A model generated the notes under the pieces. The model did not search any database. It had not been told where the DNA came from and worked only from the letters and a program-made list of their open reading frames with translations. Made by a program: the position numbers and the translations under genes. From the NCBI RefSeq assembly GCF_036324505.1, contig NC_086365.1, positions 3,654,655-3,718,654 on the forward strand: 64,000 bases of DNA, written 5' to 3'. The stretch is from Eleginops maclovinus. Lineage: Eukaryota; Chordata; Actinopteri; Perciformes; Eleginopidae. This document shows, piece after piece, positions 39,241-50,599 of this stretch; position 1 is the stretch's first letter; every line of letters starts with the position of its first letter.

Positions 39241-41847
39241 TAACTTAAATTGAATTGTATCTTTTATTAGGCAATCTCAATTGAAAAGCTGAAACAAACA
39301 AATACACACTCAAATCTAAATAATTGTCAATTAACTAGGTAAAGAAATCCTCTCCTGTGCTGATTCTCCTGCGTACGAAAGTAGAAATGTCCTTTTAGCT
39401 GATGGTGTGAGGGGGAGAAGTTTGCTAAAGATTGACAGATGACAGATAGTTTTCTAACTTTAGGCTCAGCAATATCTGCAAGGTTTATATAAGTAAAGGA
39501 AAGTGGATAAGGAGAAACTGCAGAAGATTTTAGATTTCAGATTCAATTTGGAAGGCAGATCTGTGAACACGGAGCCCATGGCAATGTCCTGTGGGCCTCC
39601 CACGCAGCCAGAAGCCAACTAGCTGTGTGGGAGTGAGACAGACTGATTGAAATTCGCCTCAAAGCGCCGCTCTGCCCTCGATGACACGCAGAGGGGAGAC
39701 TTCACCCGATTACTTTATGAGGTGAAGGCGCTCACTTTCATTCGACTGTGATGTTCTGTTATTACACTGACTGGTCTACCTTCGGTCTGTGGGAGTGTGT
39801 GTTTCTCAGAGGAAGAAAAGTCATGCATACATACAGAAAAAAGGGAGAGAGAATGAGAAGAGTGAGGATATCGCTAATGGTAAGAACAGACAAAATGAGC
39901 TTTTCGTAGGGTGCTTTGTCATTTTGCAGGTTGCCAACTCTTACCTACAAAACTAAATTCTCAGCTGCTTTTTTGCTTCCAGATTGAGAAGCGAGTTCTT
40001 CATCCTTACTCATGAGGAAGATGTGACAACCGTTATAAGGCAGGAAACAGTTACTCTGATTTGAAATTTTACAATGTAATATTTCCGTTTCTTTAGAAGA
40101 AGACCAAATTTGCAATCAAACGGCTCTAGCTCTTGGGACTTCTCACTTCTGAACAATTAGAGTGTGAAAGAGAAGCTGCTGTGACCCTGGGAACCTTATC
40201 AACTCTGTTTATTGTCATCCAGAAGTAGTTTACCTGACCCCGCAGTGGCTGGATGAAAAGCACATTTCCTTTGCCGTGTTCAGTCGGTTCCTACTTTGGG
40301 AATTATCTAATTTCATCCTTCCAGTTTATTTATTTTCCATGAAATACCGAACATAAACACCTTTTATTGGGTGTAGGGAGTTCATACAGGGCTCCTCATA
40401 AAAGTATGGTTTGGATTAGAGCGCAGTGTGTGAATGTGAGCGAGAGGGGGGGAGACGGTGCAGACAGTGGTGGCACAGCTGATTCTATCACAGGGTCTAC
40501 TTCCTTTCCACAGGCTTTCTGCTTCCTGTTGTGTTGCCATGGTGCTGCACACAGAAGAGGACAAGCTACTCTTCTCCAGGAAGCCATAAATAATTGATTG
40601 GCAAGTGGCTTAATCAGCCCTGAGGCTGCCTAGCAATTCCACAGCTAATTCCACAGCTGGCTATAAATAACTCATTACGCTAATTATGGTATGTGAGCAC
40701 ACAGCTAGCCTGCGAGCGCAAACACAGTCAAGCATGACTACTGCGGGTTCAAACACGGTGTCCGTATGGCAATGTTCAAGTTATAAACCTCCAGCAGCAG
40801 CATGCAGCAAGCACTGCTGCTGAGGTGGAGTGAGAGGAAACTTTTTTAGAGCGAATGCCTGTGTTCCTGGCGGTTTATGTTTACTAAAGATAAACTGCTC
40901 GCATCCCCTCCTGCTTGACAAGGACAGTGGATGTGATTCTCTATGACATCAAACTAACAGAACTCTCTAACATGACAGGCATCTCCTGCTGAGACATTGA
41001 CACATCTCAATCCCACTCTCATTTTGAGAGAGCCTGTCTTCCTGACGGCCGGCGGCGACAGGAGGACTCAGATGATGGTGAAGCAGGAGGAGAAGCACTT
41101 AAGAGACTTGGGAGAGGTCTTCCTCCTCTGGGCAAAGCAATAATGACCTTACTGTCTCTGTCTATGTCAATAGCACTCCAGTGTCCATCTATTTCAATCC
41201 GCCTAGACTTCCTGCTAATGACAGGAAGTGCTGATAATGCACAGGAAAGACTCACTGTGAAAGGCTGCATTTTGGAACATTCTCCCACCTTCAGATGTTT
41301 ACCGCCTACTGAAGAATCAAGCAGAGACACACAAAACACGCTAACGTCAACCACTACATTTGATGGACGGTTAAGAATGGTGAGCGGTCAAACCAAAGGC
41401 AGCACACGTATGAACAAACACCGACCTTTAAGAACAGTTAGTTCCTCGGGGCAAAGCGGAGAGATTTGAGTGTGAGGACTCTATTATAATCGCCACCACT
41501 AATGCATTCTTCCTCCACAGCATTACAAGTTCGCCTTCTCTTCACTATTCATCCCTCTCACTTCTTGTTCACAATTTAAAGATCTTGAGGCTATATCTCT
41601 TGCCTCTGTGAAGAGTGGCCTAGGAACACAGTGTGCTTTGCTGAATAACGTTTTGTGGGGACAGGTTAGAGCTTTGCATTTGGCCCTGACACACTAAAGG
41701 ACTCACTGTAGTAGATGATGTCAGAGCGGAAACCCAGCTATTGACTGGGCTAACCGTTTATTTGGTTAGTGCATTAGTAGTGTGGCTTTAGGCTAATGTC
41801 AGCTGGTCTTTCTGTTGATCAGCCGGTTAGTCCACTTAGCCCTGACT
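39241..41847. other. Intergenic, no gene recognised
   Basis: No exon or repeat family recognised. There is a local direct repeat AATTCCACAGCT near 40,635-40,660. The 111-codon minus frame at 41,019-41,354 is Ser/Pro/Arg-rich and unsupported. Confidence 0.55.
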
Positions 41848-41915
41848 GAAATATGTCAACAACTATTGGAATGAGTTAGAAATATCTCCACATATTCATG
41901 GTCCCCTGAAGATCA
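41848..41915 (+). repeat. Fragment of a widespread fish interspersed repeat
   Basis: TGAAATATGTCAACAACTAT followed by ATTCATGGTCCCCTGAAGAT resembles the abundant teleost motif 'TGAAATATCTCAACAACTAT ... CATTCATGGTCCCC'. A second fragment lies at 50,089-50,190. Confidence 0.45.
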
Positions 41916-42130
41916 ACCCTTAGATAAGATAAAGATAAGAATTACTTTGTTAATCCCAAAGTGGGAGTTTTTTGTGTTACAGCAGCATAATACAACACAA
42001 GGCATAGCAAATCATTCGAAATAAAAAAAAGGAATAAACAATTCTTAAGTATAGACATCTCAAAGATGAAATAGAAATAAAAATAAACTGGCATTAGAGA
42101 AGAAATATATATACAGTGGACTATGAAGAT
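41916..42130 (-). mobile_element. L2/CR1-like LINE 3' UTR and tail
   Basis: On the minus strand the sequence runs from an A/T-rich segment through TACTGCTGCTGTAACAC-like sequence (GCTGCTGTAACAC), a diverged 'TTTGGGATTAACAAAGTA' and a (TTATC)-type terminal repeat. This is the usual 3' end of teleost L2-clade LINEs. No reverse transcriptase coding sequence remains. Confidence 0.5.
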
Positions 42131-45109
42131 AAATAATCTATCAGAATACATTTCTGGTTGATGTGCATTGATTGTATTTAGTTGCTCTTAATTTGGCACA
42201 CAAATGAATAAAACAAAGACTCCTTAAGGCTCACAGAAAGCTCTATTCAGTTTCTTCTACGACTGTTACTAAGTCACTCAGCACATGAACGGGAATAATT
42301 CCATGTAGGACATACTTTGTGTGAGAACAAAAGCATGGAAAACAAAAACAAAATACAATAATGAAATATTGACTTAAGGAGCTTCTTTCCCTTTAATATT
42401 CTTCTGCACATTGGGAGAATCCAACTGTGGTTGTCTCCAAAGTGAGTCAGATCACTTTTTCATATCACTTTTCTACTTACTGTGATTACTTGGGTCTCTT
42501 GCAACATTTCTTCTATGTGGATTTCATAACATTTGGAACTAACTTGAGCTGATTCTGCACATGCAATAATGCACAATGAGTACAGTTAAAAAATGCACCG
42601 TAAAAGCACGGTGTAAGAATAAAAACGCTCCTAAGATAGTCCTGTAAAAGAAGTCTCTAGCACAATATGAAAGCATGGCAGTGTGTCAGTCAGGTGTGAA
42701 GTGAAGACAGCACAGTGCCCCTTTATCTCCAACACCAACCTACTCATCTGGCCTCTCCCAACAGCGTGCCCACTCACAGGGAGGAGGTGGCGGCGGGAAA
42801 CGGGCAGGATGCAATGCCAGGGAGACAGTGACACAAGGCCGGCGCCATACCAACCACTCAGTGCCCACTTAGGTCCTCTGAAGTGGGTTGAAACTGCTTT
42901 AACAGGGTGTCAGTAATTAACACACACATACAGAATATGCAATATGGTAATAAATCAAGCTTGAATTCAACATTTTATTAGCTTTTAGCCTAAACTGTTC
43001 AATGTTTAGTGACTATTTAACAGTCTGTGAGGGTTAAGACTGAAATCATCGACATGACATGACAGGGAATAACATCTAGGAAGTCATGAATGCCAGCGAT
43101 TCTTTTATACTCGGACAGTCATTTACAACTCGATAAGTATATCTTTTGCAAGGATTGTGAGGTAAGGACTGGAAATATGCTTCAAAAGTGATCTACCAGG
43201 ACAATTTAACAATCATCTTTTTAGGTTCAGATTTGAAAGAGCAGACAGCTCTTGTAAACTGAAGTGTTAGACAAGTCCATTTTTTATTTGTTTTGTTGCA
43301 TCACAAGAAAAAAAAAGTCAGATATTCATAATGGTTTATCCTCTGGGTACCAATTAAAATCTGTACCCATTTGTTGCAATCTGTGGAGATGTTTGATATC
43401 AGAGCAAACCTTTGCCCAGAGCTCTGTTGCCCGTACAGCTTTTATCTGAAACATGTAAATGATCTGTCACACAACAATGGCCCTGTACATGTCATTTTAT
43501 ACAAGGGATAATAAAATGAGCGGGTGACTGTTGGTGGCCTCAATTTCATCGGAGACATCCATCAAAAGGCCTGCTTTCCAATGATGGAGCTGCTCTCCCA
43601 CCACTATGTCATCTTTTATAAATGACCCTCAGGTGTATTGGGATGGGATGAATAAATCAGGTTGACACATAATGCAACAGAGGCTTTATACATGTGTTCT
43701 ATTAATAGACTCCTCGCTGAAAGTGTGGTGCGTACAAATAATTACGCAACCATGCTCGATGACCTTATTTCATGACAACCCAGAGGGCAAACAAGCCCTC
43801 ACGCAAGTTGTGAATAAATATTTATTTCCACAGCTTCAACTTGCAGAATGGGTTAACCACTGGGGATGCATTTACGAACATGACTGCATCTTAACACTCA
43901 TCGCAGAAGCCAGGATGCCTGATACTCTTCAGACCATAAAAGCCATTTGGTTAAGAGTTGATGTTTATCAGGAGTACAGAGGAGCTCGGGGTTAAGGGAG
44001 CTGTAGGGGAAGGTCAAAAATAACCACCGAAGAAAGGAGGGTGACATGGGTAGAGTTATTTCCTTTTCCTGAAGTCATTGCCGAATATGGTCATGGAGCT
44101 GGGAATCTGTTTCCCTCTGCTCTTAGTAGAGATTGTGCCATCAGTCCTTTGATTGGAGGTGCATTAGAAACATACTACATTTCCAGTCCAATAGAGAGTT
44201 ATTTTCTGCCCTGGGCAAATTGCTGCCAGAGAGCGGGGTCCAAATAGCCCAGCGTGCACTGTGGCTGGCGACATGAGGCTGACCACGTCTCCATCTGGCG
44301 TTACTGCTTTCTACCCATGCAGGGTGCACGGTGGCTCAGAAGAAGAGGGCTCAGAGAAGAATGTCAGCGGGAGATGCTGGGTGGAGAAATGTTTACTGCT
44401 GTTTGGTAGGATTTACATCAAAACAAGGACGTACACACACGTGAGCTAACCCTCCTGACCTTTCTCCCTAGTTGTGTTCCTTCAGGACTCACGACAGGCT
44501 ATGTGTGCATGTGTGTGTGACGTAACATAAGCCCTCGCTATGCCCAGATTTTGCACAGCTGGCCTTCCAGATTACAATACGTCACAGATTCCCTCTCAGC
44601 CCTCCCTTCTGCCGGGCACATCTACTTTTACACACACACATGCACAAACCAACTCCAGTGATGTCATCTGATTTGCTTCTGTCTTTGCCGCTCTCCATCT
44701 GCCTCTCGGTTTCTCTATCCTGCATACATATTTTGTTTACCCTTGCTCCTGTCAGGAAGGCTCTGCATATTTATCTTGCCTCATCTCTTTTTCTATCGCA
44801 GCTCTGGATTCTTCTCTTTCTGTGAAGCTGCTGCCTGACTGAACCTCTTTATGTCTCTCTCTCTCTTACCCACACAGCTTGCGTCAATGTTTGCTAGCTC
44901 ACAACACATCACTGGCCAGAGTTATTTGTAACATCCTGGGGAAAAATACAATACAATCCAAAAGAAGGAAAAATACAGATTGTAAAAAAAGTCTTGGATT
45001 TGTAAATATGTGTGCAAAACTAAACTTCATTTAGGTGTCCCATGTCTGCAACACATTTGCTATGAGGCATTTTCCAAAATAAAACACATGTTCCATCCAC
45101 ATTGAAGGC
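42131..45109. other. Intergenic, no gene recognised
   Basis: No gene, RNA or repeat family recognised. A 107-codon plus-strand frame at 43,672-43,995 has no domain and no splice context. Confidence 0.55.
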
Positions 45110-45766
45110 CAGTGATGGGCAAGTTACTTCCAAAAATGTAAAAGCGATTCCACAGAGGACAGAGGCTGCAATTCTTCAACACTCCCCCACGAGTCTCTGA
45201 ACTTTTCGGGGCTCAACCAGCACAGCAAACCCAGAGAAAAGCTACCTTCTGTTGCTTCAGCCTGCACGCTCTCCTGTCTTTTTCTTTGCTTTTCTCCGAG
45301 TCTGCAGCTCTGCATTGTGAGCCTGCAGCTCTGCATTGTGAACCTGCAGCTCTGCATTGTGAGCCTGCAGCTCTGCATTGTGAGTCTGTAGCTCTGCATT
45401 GTGAACCTGCAGCTCTGCATTGTGAGCCTGCAGCTCTGCATTGTGAACCTGCAGCTCTGCATTGTGAGCCTGCAGCTCTGCATTGTGAGTCTGCAGTTCT
45501 CCATAGCGAATCTGTTTCTGCAGCCCTCTTAACCAACAGTAAACAGACTTACTGAGTTACTATTCTACCGGCACAATTATTTCTCCGGTGTCGGAATGTC
45601 TCGCAATGTTTGTGAATTCTTAGAAACAAAACACCACATCATTTCAGGTTAACATGTGTTGTTACTGCGTTACTGAGAATTGTAATGGCTAATATATTAC
45701 CCACATTTCAGAAGTAATGCATTACTGTAACTCTGATACTTTTGTAACGTGTTACACCCAACACTG
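45110..45766. mobile_element. Non-autonomous hAT transposon (657 bp) with internal minisatellite
   Basis: The left end CAGTGATGGGCAAGTTACTT and the complement of the right end, CAGTGTTGGGTGTAACACGT, share the hAT-type terminal motif CAGTGNTGGG. The element is bracketed by a perfect 8-bp duplication TTGAAGGC (45,102-45,109 and 45,767-45,774), the hallmark of hAT insertion. It encodes no transposase. About one third of it (45,301-45,510) is a 21-bp tandem repeat. Frames through the repeat are 7-residue periodic peptides and are not credible genes. Confidence 0.85.
45301..45510 (+). repeat. 21-bp minisatellite, ten units
   Basis: Ten head-to-tail units of consensus CCTGCAGCTCTGCATTGTGA plus G or A. 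The last unit is degenerate. The G/A choice at position 21 runs G,A,G,G,A twice, so units 1-5 and 6-10 form a 105-bp higher-order duplication. Confidence 0.95.
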
Positions 45767-45838
45767 TTGAAGGCTACTTTTAAAGGTGTTTTAAAGGTGT
45801 ACTGAAACACTTTAAAATAGTGTTATGCCAGTCTTATA

Positions 45839-46028
45839 CAGCTGTGGAAAAAAAAATAACAGACCACTTCATTTATCATTATTTTTTATTTAATGTTATT
45901 GTTTTCTATAAACTACTGACAATTATTCGCTGTGTTGGAATCCAACAGACACTGGAATGGCGGCCATACATGTAGAGATAAAGATTTAAGAAACATTTGG
46001 AGTAGTCTCTTAATTTCTTCCGGAGCTG
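45839..46028 (-). mobile_element. Tc1/mariner-type MITE, copy 4
   Basis: Reverse orientation: it ends AGAAACATTTGGAGTAGTCT, then CTTAATTTCTTCCGGAGCTG, and is flanked by TA on both sides (45,837-45,838 and 46,029-46,030). Both terminal inverted repeats are present. It lies 72 bp from the hAT element. Confidence 0.8.
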
Positions 46029-46030
46029 TA

Positions 46031-47071
46031 TAAACGTTGGTATTTTGTTGCTAAAGATCTAAATAAGTATGAATTATGGATTACAGCTCATAACAGCATA
46101 CGGAATTTTCTGGATGATGCCAGAGGTCGTATTTTTTGTATACCTTGTGAATCTTATGGAAGCTTAATGAAGCCTTGCAACTTGGAAAGGCTGAGCTATT
46201 CAAAAGTGTTTGGATAATTGCCAAGAGAGCATTTCCGAATTTCCTCAATAGCCTCGTTATTTTTTTGAAGACCTTTTGAACCATATTTTTTTTTAATTCT
46301 GAAACTCAGCCAATTATATACACAACCTCTGTTTTTGATTCAGGGTGCTGCTTTTCAGACTGATGCAGTTTCTTCTTGGGGGTGAGTATATTATGCCTTC
46401 AATATCTAAAATAGACGTTTGTTTGCAGTAAATCCTATTATAGCAAGGACTCCTTTCTAAAAATGAAGCTTCACCCTTGCCCTCTCTGAGTCTGTAGGGA
46501 ATAATTCATCAACATGTTTTCTGCTTTTAAGTGGACCAGGTTTGAACTGAATCACAGAAATAACACCACCCAATTACGTACACCTTTTTTCATGCTTGCT
46601 CCCTTTTTCTTTCTATTTCCCTCTCAGGATGATGTCTATGCATCTGAAAGAGCATCCTGCCGAAGACATTTATTTTTTGAAAAGATTCGGCCAATTTTAC
46701 CGAGGATTGTCACCCTTTAGCCTAGCCATCACTCTGTCACACTGTTTCTGCTGCTCGTAGATGGACGAGCCTTCAGTTTGCCTGCAAGGTTATGGCGTAC
46801 TCTATATAACCCGCTGTTAAAGACGGCATACAGCGAAGGGGAAGAGAGTGAGAAAAGATGCAAAGAGGTGAGAAAAGTAGAGGAATGCAAAGAGAGGTGA
46901 TGAAGGAGAGAATAAAGATGGTGGGAGAGAGGATCGTGTGAAAAATACACACATGGGACACAGAAAGACACACCAGAAAGTGGACTTGTTGGCTAAGCTG
47001 TGCCCCATGCCAGGGAATGAGAAGCTAGCGGACTGCATGGGGTTTGATAGAGACATTTGGCTGGTCTGATC

Positions 47072-47073
<2 letters not shown>
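46031..47073. other. Intergenic, no feature recognised
   Basis: AT-rich, then purine-rich (46,830-46,980). No gene recognised. Confidence 0.55.

Positions 47074-47163
<90 letters not shown>
47074..47163 (+). repeat. (TG)n microsatellite, about 45 units
   Basis: Pure TG run, continuing imperfectly to about 47,191. Confidence 0.97.
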
Positions 47164-47164
<1 letters not shown>

Positions 47165-47257
47165 CTGCGTGTGTGTGTGTGTGTATGTATGTGGGAGAGA
47201 GACAGAGAGCACATGTGTCACTCAATTATGGTATGGTATACTACAGTGCACACATAT

Positions 47258-47258
<1 letters not shown>

Positions 47259-47329
<71 letters not shown>
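47259..47329 (+). repeat. (AC)n microsatellite, about 35 units
   Basis: Pure AC run of 71 bp, opposite in sense to the TG array 96 bp before it. Confidence 0.97.
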
Positions 47330-47331
<2 letters not shown>

Positions 47332-47496
47332 TTACAGTTCCAAAGCAGCTATGCTTGCTTCAAATGGTTTTCGAGGCATCATCAAAATCATGAAACCATG
47401 ACGTCATTTGTTTTGTACGCCACAACACATAACAAATACACACACAAGTGAGCACACACTCAAATTAAGGAGAGCAAATTGTACATTGTATGCCGG

Positions 47497-47498
<2 letters not shown>

Positions 47499-47586
<88 letters not shown>
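47499..47586 (+). repeat. (AC)n microsatellite, 44 units
   Basis: Pure AC run of 88 bp. It is the third long dinucleotide array in 513 bp. Confidence 0.97.
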
Positions 47587-47588
<2 letters not shown>

Positions 47589-48076
47589 TATGAGCACTGA
47601 CAGATTACATGTAGTCTTTCTTCACATGTGACTCATGGCTGCATTGCAAATTGCATACTATTTTTTCAAAGTTTTTGTTGTACTATTTTAGCATACAATT
47701 GCGCCTTGAAGTATGACCCTCTTGCTCATACTGTATAACTGGGTGTAAAGGATTGTGGGTTTGAATAAAAGGAAAGCAAAACAGTGTGTAAGGCTAGCAT
47801 ATTTTAGCATTTAACTCGGTGAAGAGTTTATTTCAACCAGACTAGAAATAGCAATTGTTGGAATAGTGGAAAATCAAAGGCAGTGTAGCTGATATTCAAT
47901 GAACAAAGGAAACTTTAATTCAGAAAGAGTTTGTTTTGTTTAATAAGAAAGCATACATTGTTGGATGTGCACTTCCATATTGACACACTCATTACTATAC
48001 ACATCTGAATATATGTAAACACCTTTCATTTTCACTTATACCGTCACATATTTGTTTAAATGTTTTATTACATTTC
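47587..48076. other. Intergenic, no feature recognised
   Basis: AT-rich, nothing recognised. Confidence 0.55.
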
Positions 48077-48188
<112 letters not shown>

Positions 48189-48231
48189 AGCCTTTTGTGA
48201 ATTCATATCTGTCATATCTTTTCTGTGTTTC

Positions 48232-48295
48232 ACCCTTGTTGCTGCTAAGACACCTGATTTCTCCAGGGATCAATAAAGGTTAATCTTGTCTCTCT
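48232..48295 (+). mobile_element. LINE 3'-tail fragment
   Basis: GTTGCTGCTAAGACACCTGA, then TTCTCCAGGGATCAATAAAG, matches the teleost L2/CR1-like 3' end 'GCTG..GTAACACCTGAATTTCCC..GGGGATCAATAAAG'. Plus orientation. Confidence 0.45.
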
Positions 48296-48480
48296 TTTTT
48301 TTGCATTTTATGAAATTATTCACAAAGCATACATAAGAAAATAAACACATCTAGTACCTACATTAACTACATAACAGTTGACAAATCCTACATAAAAGAA
48401 CAGTAATAATAAAAATACAAATAAAAGAATGGATACAATATTAATAATACAAATCTTCATTACAGTGTTCTATACTTTAC

Positions 48481-48657
48481 TCATTCTTCCTGTCTTTCCT
48501 CAAAGACATGCATTGGGTTTCTTATCCTCATAGTTTTTGTCTCCATTCCGTAGATTTCATTTACTAGATTCTTCCATTGTGAGTGAATTAAGTTATTATC
48601 TTTTAGCCAATTCCTTGTTATTTGTTTAAGGATTGCTATTCTTATCACCAGAAGAAT
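48481..48657 (-). pseudogene. Possible L1-like LINE ORF2 C-terminal remnant
   Basis: A 55-codon frame on the minus strand reads IAILKQITRNWLKDNNLIHS, then QWKNLVNEIYGMETKTMR, and stops at 48,481. The pattern (I..LK.ITRNWL...W...V.EIY.ME) resembles the extreme C-terminus of L1/Tx1-type reverse transcriptase proteins. Upstream the frame is interrupted by stops. An A-rich segment with AATAAA-like motifs follows. Identification is by eye from a short piece. Confidence 0.3.
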
Positions 48658-48699
48658 CGTATCTTATGTTAATAGATGTATGAATATCTCCTTACTTCT

Positions 48700-50068
48700 A
48701 ATCCACTATTCAGCCACATCCTATATTCTCCTTTTCTTTCATTGGAACCATGCTCCTTTGACAGCAGCATGTATCCAGAGGTCCAAGGGTAAGCACCAGG
48801 AATAAACTAAGGCACCCCCTCAAACAGACAGCATGGGATAAAATAAATGTTATATCGATTCAGGAAGAGCCTGCTGCACAAACATGGACGCTATGTTTTC
48901 AAGCATTTACATCTGGATGCTGCCAAGTAGAACCACGGCATACAGCTGGGATATTGGACCTGGCTAGGAAACATTGGAAACCCATCGTTTAGCTGTTATT
49001 AAAACTGTAGAGATCACTTTTGTGTCAAGCTTTGCGTTTCTGCATAACCAAACCAAAAACACAATGGCTAGGACACTCAGTGATGGTTTACTACTTGATC
49101 TGTTACGGTTCATCTTGTGGAGAGACATATTGTATATACCATTGATATGGATTCATTTAAGCATATAAGCCTACATAGTTGCACACAATACAAATATGCA
49201 GTTAAGTGCATACACTTGCATTTAATAGAGATGCATTTTCAGGGTCTGTTCATAAGTTTATACACCATTACATCAATATAACAAGGAATAAAAAGCTGTA
49301 ACTAGTTGAGTCACAACACTTGGAAACAGCCAGAGAATTTAGTATAACAAACCCAGTGAATTGTAAGTGGATTTCTGCTTCTACAAACATTTGCCTTAAA
49401 ATCAGGGTATATTCTAACAAACAGGAGGTTTCTCGACCCTTTTTGTCCAGCTCAAGTCATCCCCTGGGTGTAGTTGCTAACATTGCCTTACACATAATCA
49501 CCACCTATCTAGAGGGAAAATTATATCACAACAACGAGCCATGGCCGGAGCGACTGCTGAGAGGCTTACATCACTACCTGTCTCTGTGCCATGGCTCATC
49601 ATGCTGCGTAGGGAAGGCACAAGTGTTAACGCGGTGCCACAGAGAGGTATCGCTGTCGAGACGTACGGGGCTCTCAGCCTGTCATGCCCTGACACAGGCG
49701 AGCAGCTAAACTTTAAGTGCTGACTGAGTAGAATGCCAAGGTCTCATAAGTCCCGGGGGCAATTAGGGAAGGAAGAGGAGATTCTACCGGGAACTCAGTG
49801 TGCGTTTGTGTGTGTGAGAGAGTCGGGAGTGGGAGTTCAAGAGCTCAGCCCAGGAGGTAAGTGGTGAGCAAATGTGATGTACAGTCAAGACAACGAGAAG
49901 ATGTAAAAGTTCAATTTGCTACACCTGCACAACAAACAGCACTACACTGACACACATGCTACTAACACAGATGCATGCTAACCCATTTCCCTCGGACAGC
50001 ACCAATTATTCCACAAATATTTTAAATCATTTTAGCCTTGCCATTAGTGTTTCAGTTCAACACATTGC
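48700..50068. other. Intergenic, no gene recognised
   Basis: The stretch around 49,540-49,690 is richer in CpG (e.g. TTAACGCGGTGCC, TCGAGACGTACGGGG) than its surroundings but has no defined exon. A 129-codon frame at 49,320-49,709 crosses it without family resemblance. Confidence 0.5.
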
Positions 50069-50088
50069 CTGAAATATCTCAACAAATG

Positions 50089-50190
50089 GAGAGCGGTCCG
50101 CCACAATGCTTTGTTCTATGGACATTCGTGTTCCCGGGAAGATGTATCCCAATGCATTCGGTGACTTTTCTTATAGCACCAACCTTTTTT
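50089..50190 (+). repeat. Second fragment of the fish TGAAATATCTCAACAA repeat
   Basis: TGAAATATCTCAACAAATGG, then GACATTCGTGTTCCCGGGAA, then CTTATAGCACCAAC, in the same order as the teleost repeat seen at 41,848. Confidence 0.45.
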
Positions 50191-50220
50191 TGGGGGGGGA
50201 AATGTGTTAAAAAGTACTAA

Positions 50221-50398
50221 ATGGCCCCGGCTGTGGCGCGACTGGCTGGGGCACCTGCACCGTACGCCGGCGACCTGGGTTCGATTCCCGACCCGTGGTC
50301 CTTTCAAGATCCCACCCCGACTCTCTCTCCCACTTTCCTGTCACTCTCCACTGTCCTATCCGATTAAAGGCAAAAACTCCCCAAAAAATATCTTTTAA
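50221..50398 (+). mobile_element. tRNA-derived SINE with target duplication
   Basis: Polymerase III promoter parts are present: an A-box-like TGGCGCGACTGG (50,234-50,245) and a B box GGTTCGATTCC (50,278-50,288), 33 bp apart as in tRNA. A pyrimidine-rich body and an A-rich 3' end (CCCCAAAAAATATC) follow. The flanks repeat AAAAAGTACTAA on both sides (ending at 50,220 and 50,410). Family not named. Confidence 0.85.
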
Positions 50399-50429
50399 AA
50401 AAAGTACTAAGTTTCCCATTAAATAGTTC

Positions 50430-50596
50430 TCCTGGAAGAGCTGGCGGCCCATGTATCAGGACTTAGTTTCGTTACGAAGGACCCAGGTTCAAATCCGGCC
50501 TGGAACCATGTACGCAAGTCGTGCTCTCTGTCCCCCCTTTCAATACTGTCATCTCCGATAAACGCTTATTTGACCCAAAGAATATTTTTAAAAGAA
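50430..50596 (+). mobile_element. Older copy of a related tRNA-SINE
   Basis: B box GGTTCAAATCC (50,486-50,496), a diverged A-box region (GAGCTGGCGGCCCATG), then a tail (CTCTCTGTCC..., ACTGTCATCTCCGATAAACG, CCCAAAGAATATTTTTAA) that parallels the first SINE's tail. No clear target duplication, so older. Confidence 0.6.
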
Positions 50597-50599
50597 TAA

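Noticed and set aside
45301..45510. CRISPR-like array
   Set aside because: Units are contiguous without spacers, and the genome is a vertebrate.
45124..45555. Repeat-containing frames (about 90-126 codons) on both strands over the minisatellite
   Set aside because: A 21-bp period is a multiple of three, so open frames arise automatically. They lie in a transposon and have no recognisable domain.
50271..50295. A tRNA gene from the B box GGTTCGATTCC
   Set aside because: No acceptor stem or anticodon arm folds; the 3' tail and flanking duplication show a tRNA-derived SINE.
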